Positions 60,663-64,000 of a stretch of DNA of 64,000 bases are shown one piece after another. The position numbers and the translations under genes are program-made. This DNA is from Flavobacterium sp. HBTb2-11-1 (GTDB taxonomy: Bacteria; Bacteroidota; Bacteroidia; Flavobacteriales; Flavobacteriaceae): contig NZ_WUMO01000002.1 in the NCBI RefSeq assembly GCF_009826975.1, forward strand, positions 62,001-126,000, in the 5' to 3' direction. Within the stretch, counting starts at the first letter, position 1, and every line of letters starts with the position of its first letter. The notes below the pieces were generated by a model. The model did no database searches. It saw only the letters and a list, made by a program, of their open reading frames with translations, and had not been told where the DNA came from.

Positions 60663-62801
60663 ATGAATTTTTACAAAAAACTTTCGCCTTTTTATAACCT
60701 TGCCCTGCTGTATTTTATTGTGAGTTTCGCACTTAGAATGGTATTGCTTTTTCATCCCATTACACAAAGTTCGTTTACTTTTGCAGAGAGTTTAAAAATA
60801 TTTTCGCTTGGCTTACTGTCAGACACATTTGTGTTTGTATTGGCTTCAGGCTTTTTATGGCTTTATCTTATTTTCATTTCGAACTCTAAATATAACAAGC
60901 CTTACGGATATAGTATACTAGCAGGCTTTGTAGTACTTCTAATCTATGTTGCTTCTGGAAAAAGTATTTTTGATGAATACGGTGGCGCTTTGCCAAAAAT
61001 CGTTTTGATTTTTATTTCGTTAAAAACACTTCTGTTTGCAATTTTTCTCTTCCTTCCAAAACAAAGAGATAAAATCAGATTTTGGCTTTTTGCTTTTGTG
61101 ATTTTTCTATATGTTTTATTGATTCTTCAAAATGCAATCAGCGAATTTTTCTTCTGGAACGAATTTGGAGTAAAATACAATTTCATTGCTGTTAATTATC
61201 TTATTTACACCAATGAAGTTATTGGAAACATCATGCAGTCGTATCCTGTAATCCCGATATTTTCGGCTTTATTTTTTGTTACAGCAATCATCACTTATTT
61301 TATTATTAAGAAGTCAAGAATTTATATAGATGAAATTCCGAGTCTTAGTGAAAAATTAAAAATTACAGCGCTCTATGCGGTTTTATTTATAGCGTCATTG
61401 TTGGCTGTTCCTGGATTAGCCAAAACTGAAGACTCCAAAAACGTATTTGTTAATGAATTGCAATCTAACGGCGTCTACAAATTCTATTTGGCTTTTCAGA
61501 ATAACAAACTGGATTATTTTAAATTTTACAAAACAATTCCGAACGAAAAAGCATTTGCTTTGTTAAAACAGGATCTACCTTCTATTTCTGGTAAAAACAC
61601 ATTACACGAGATAAAAGAGGATTCTCTAGAACAGCATAAAAATGTGGTATTAATTACTGTTGAAAGTTTAAGTGCCGATTTCATGAAAATGTATGGCAAT
61701 GAGCAAAATATTACGCCATTTTTAGACAGTCTTGCACAAAAAAGCTTACTCTTTACGAATGTGTATGCGGCAGGAAACCGCACCGTTCGCGGACTTGAAG
61801 CTGTAACTTTATGCCTTCCTCCAACAGCTGGCGAAAGTGTGGTCAAAAGAGAAGACAATAAAAACAAGTTCTCAACTGGATCTGTATTCCTTAAAAAAGG
61901 ATACAATGTGAAATTCATGTACGGTGGAGATGCTTTTTTTGACAATATGCAGGATTTTTATACTGGAAATGGCTATCAAATCATTGACAAATCGAGTTTT
62001 GCTGAAAATGAAGTTACTTTTTCTAACGTGTGGGGAGTTTGCGATGAAGACATGTATAACAAGGCCATTAAAGTTATGAATGCTGAGGCGAAACAAAATA
62101 AGCCTTTCTTCAATCATATCATGACTGTTAGCAACCATAGACCTTTTACTTACCCAAACAATAAAATTGACATTCCCGGAAATATCAAATCACGTGACGG
62201 AGGTGTGAAATATACTGATTACGCACTTAAACAATTCTTTAAACAGGCAGAAAAACAGCCTTGGTTTAAAAATACTGTTTTTGTAATTGTAGCCGATCAC
62301 TGCGCTTCTAGTGCAGGAAAAACAGAACTTCCGTTGGATAAATACAGAATTCCAGCTTTAATCTATTCGCCAGATATAAAACCTGAAAAATACACCAAAT
62401 TAATGTCGCAGATTGATATCATGCCAACATTATTTGGACTTTTACACTTTAATTACGAAAGCAAATTCTTTGGCCGCGATGTATTTAAACCAGATTATCA
62501 GCCTCGAGCTTTTATAGCAACTTATCAGGATCTTGGTTTAATAAAAAATAATGTTTTGACAATTTTATCTCCAAAACAGCAAATAAAACAGTTTCAATTG
62601 AAACTTAACGAAAAAGTTGGAATCTCTCCAGAGTTTCAAATTCATTACGATGAGATTCCGCTGAAAACTGAAAACAAAAACTTGGTCGATGAAACTATTT
62701 CGTATTATCAATCAGCTTCATATGTTTTAAAAGAGAAAGAATATCAGTTTAAAGATTTAGCCGATAAGCATAAAAAATTATATGCAAACATTCATCATTA
62801 A
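60663..62801 (+). CDS. LTA synthase-like sulfatase-fold membrane enzyme
   Basis: This 712-residue protein has about five N-terminal membrane segments (10-35, 45-70, 80-100, 110-160, 180-220, approximate). A large periplasmic domain of the alkaline phosphatase/sulfatase superfamily follows: Glu in VLITVESLSADFMKMYG, the nucleophile Thr in AAGNRTVRGLEA, HIMTVSNHRPFTYP and metal-binding ADHCASSAGKTE. Relatives transfer phosphoglycerol or phosphoethanolamine to envelope glycans or lipids. The phased repeats upstream tie it to the divergent two-component system. Confidence 0.9.
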   Translation: MNFYKKLSPFYNLALLYFIVSFALRMVLLFHPITQSSFTFAESLKIFSLGLLSDTFVFVLASGFLWLYLIFISNSKYNKPYGYSILAGFVVLLIYVASGKSIFDEYGGALPKIVLIFISLKTLLFAIFLFLPKQRDKIRFWLFAFVIFLYVLLILQNAISEFFFWNEFGVKYNFIAVNYLIYTNEVIGNIMQSYPVIPIFSALFFVTAIITYFIIKKSRIYIDEIPSLSEKLKITALYAVLFIASLLAVPGLAKTEDSKNVFVNELQSNGVYKFYLAFQNNKLDYFKFYKTIPNEKAFALLKQDLPSISGKNTLHEIKEDSLEQHKNVVLITVESLSADFMKMYGNEQNITPFLDSLAQKSLLFTNVYAAGNRTVRGLEAVTLCLPPTAGESVVKREDNKNKFSTGSVFLKKGYNVKFMYGGDAFFDNMQDFYTGNGYQIIDKSSFAENEVTFSNVWGVCDEDMYNKAIKVMNAEAKQNKPFFNHIMTVSNHRPFTYPNNKIDIPGNIKSRDGGVKYTDYALKQFFKQAEKQPWFKNTVFVIVADHCASSAGKTELPLDKYRIPALIYSPDIKPEKYTKLMSQIDIMPTLFGLLHFNYESKFFGRDVFKPDYQPRAFIATYQDLGLIKNNVLTILSPKQQIKQFQLKLNEKVGISPEFQIHYDEIPLKTENKNLVDETISYYQSASYVLKEKEYQFKDLADKHKKLYANIHH

Positions 62802-62810
62802 AAAGAAAAA

Positions 62811-62847
62811 CAAAAGCCTCAAAAACGTAAAGAATTTGAGGCTTTTG
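62811..62847 (+). terminator. bidirectional terminator after the sulfatase gene
   Basis: CAAAAGCCTCAAA and TTTGAGGCTTTTG form a 13-bp stem with an 11-nt loop. The TTTCAG/GAAACTTGAAAC-type repeats lie just beyond it. Confidence 0.85.
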
Positions 62848-62899
62848 CTTATAGTTTCAGCTTAACTTGAAACATGAAACTTAAAACTTGAAACAAAAA

Positions 62900-63898
62900 T
62901 TAGTCGTTCTGATTTTTCATTCCAAATAAATTTCCTTTCTGGTATAATTTTAAATCATCCTGCAAAAATTGGTAGTTTCTTTGAGTAACAGCTGGCGAAT
63001 CCAAATCGCTCAAATCTGGTTTTCCAGCATTTACCCAAGCAGTATACCAAAAACTTGCAGTTGCAGAAATTGCTTTTCTCATTTGACTTTCAACCATTCC
63101 GTTTAATTCTGCATGCAATTTCCCAGCATATTCATCAGAAAACTTAGAAGTATTGTATTTTGTTTTAGCGATTTTACCATCAGCATCCATTTCAAAAACT
63201 TTGTTTTCAGGAGTTGCTGTTCTTAGCTTCTTATCAATATCCAATAAAGGCTGTGCAAAACTGTGAGTATCATTAATCATATCCCAAATGGCTTTATGAA
63301 CATCGGCATAATACTGAGCTTCTGGAACATTTAATTTGTAATTCTTAACAAATAATTCTGGCAATCTACTTTCCCAAAGCGAATGAATTCCTTTTTGATC
63401 AGTCAATTGTCCATCGTGGTTTTTAGAAGTATGCAAAGGCATGTGTGCATCACCAATGTAATGACCTAAATCTGCTGCAAGAAATAAGATTTCAGCTCTA
63501 TTTTTTTCTTTAAAAGCCTTTGTCAATTTTGCCATCATATCTTCAATATACCAAGGCAGAATTCCATTATCGCTCAAAAATTTAGCATCGTACTTTTGTT
63601 TTGCTTCTTCTAATGTTTGTGGATATGTGTCAGCAGATCCAAAGTTTTCCATATCGAAATAGTGCCTTGGCCCCTCTTCTTTATAATTTAAAGCATACTT
63701 ACGGATATCCGGAACCGAAGCTTCTTGTGTAATAAAATCAATGTGGTTGTAAAAAAAGATCTGTAATTGTTTTGGTAAAGCCATTACAGCTGCTTTGTTA
63801 ATACGCTCATGGCCAACATTTCCCCATGACAGCATAATAAACCCAATAACTAAAGCTCCGAAAGCGATTAATTTTGGTCTCATTTGGATTTTCTTCAT
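62900..63898 (-). CDS. S1/P1-type nuclease or zinc-dependent phospholipase C family protein
   Basis: This 332-residue protein has a signal peptide (about 1-24). The mature N-terminus W25-GNVGHERIN then follows, since the Trp amino group and the nearby His are zinc ligands in this family. Others are Asp in SVPDIRKYA, PRHYFDMEN, and LGHYIGDAHMPLHTSKNHDG and HSLWESRL. The trinuclear zinc site cleaves RNA or single-stranded DNA 3'-phosphoester bonds in S1/P1 enzymes and phospholipids in others. The C-terminal 60 residues are extra. Confidence 0.9.
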   Translation of the reverse strand: MKKIQMRPKLIAFGALVIGFIMLSWGNVGHERINKAAVMALPKQLQIFFYNHIDFITQEASVPDIRKYALNYKEEGPRHYFDMENFGSADTYPQTLEEAKQKYDAKFLSDNGILPWYIEDMMAKLTKAFKEKNRAEILFLAADLGHYIGDAHMPLHTSKNHDGQLTDQKGIHSLWESRLPELFVKNYKLNVPEAQYYADVHKAIWDMINDTHSFAQPLLDIDKKLRTATPENKVFEMDADGKIAKTKYNTSKFSDEYAGKLHAELNGMVESQMRKAISATASFWYTAWVNAGKPDLSDLDSPAVTQRNYQFLQDDLKLYQKGNLFGMKNQND

Positions 63899-63919
63899 TT
63901 GTTATTTTATTAGAGGGAG

Positions 63920-63949
63920 CAAATTTAGCTTTAATTAAAGAATACGCAA
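63920..63949 (-). promoter_or_regulatory. promoter of the S1/P1-type gene
   Basis: On the minus strand TTG (63949-63947), a 19-bp spacer and TAAATTTG (63927-63920) match the Bacteroidota consensus fully, about 21 bp before the ATG at 63898. Confidence 0.8.
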
Positions 63950-64000
63950 AAAATACTGTAATTAAGATTTCCTAAATTTAGATTTTTGAGATTTTCCGCT

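Overview
The window is about 64 kb of a Flavobacterium-type (Bacteroidota) chromosome. This is inferred from the low G+C content and the gene repertoire. Promoters fit the Bacteroidota pattern, a -33 TTG and a -7 TAnnTTTG element, and many genes show that -7 box exactly. Spaces between genes are crowded with short inverted-repeat families. I see no rRNA, tRNA, CRISPR array, prophage or full-length insertion sequence.

Layout. 0-31 kb is mostly single genes and short operons for stress, regulation and general metabolism: an endonuclease V-like protein, a ChrB-AraC fusion, two Crp/Fnr-family regulators each next to a redox enzyme gene, an ArsR-SRPBCC-DoxX-DUF4256 operon, an Ntn amidase, an ABC-F ATPase, a transglutaminase/solute-binding pair, nucleoside phosphorylase, SUI1, an iron/2-oxoglutarate oxygenase, a fused branched-chain 2-oxoacid dehydrogenase E1, MscS, two helicases, NDH-2 and a Bcr-type exporter. 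31-37 kb holds a four-copy degenerate repeat array, a cNMP/CBS/DUF294 protein, a DEDDh exonuclease-like protein lacking two catalytic residues, and acs. 37-46 kb holds leuA-leuB-ilvD-ilvB-ilvN-ilvC. 50-58 kb is the complete hisGDCBHAF(IE) operon. 58-64 kb carries a two-component system divergent from an LTA-synthase-like sulfatase gene, then an S1/P1-type nuclease/phospholipase gene.

Regulation is the most informative layer. (1) The ilv and his operons each have an unannotated short leader peptide gene, rich in Ile/Val or His codons, followed by an intrinsic terminator. In both, the regulatory codons can pair over 8 bp with RNA just before the terminator. (2) Three 16-bp palindromes next to the two Crp/Fnr genes all sit with their centres 30.5 bp upstream of the A of a -7 box, the geometry of a class II activator. 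(3) TTAAG/TTAAT half-sites phased every 11 bp lie between the response regulator and the sulfatase, in a PmrA-box-like arrangement. (4) The ArsR operon promoter is bracketed by two near-identical 16-bp operators.

Two lesions lie within 1.5 kb of each other: an apparent 1-base deletion at the start of a VOC gene (about 2050), and an in-frame TGA replacing the glycine of the NNAG motif in a short-chain dehydrogenase (3467-3469). Nearly every spacer in the his operon is filled by a different inverted repeat.
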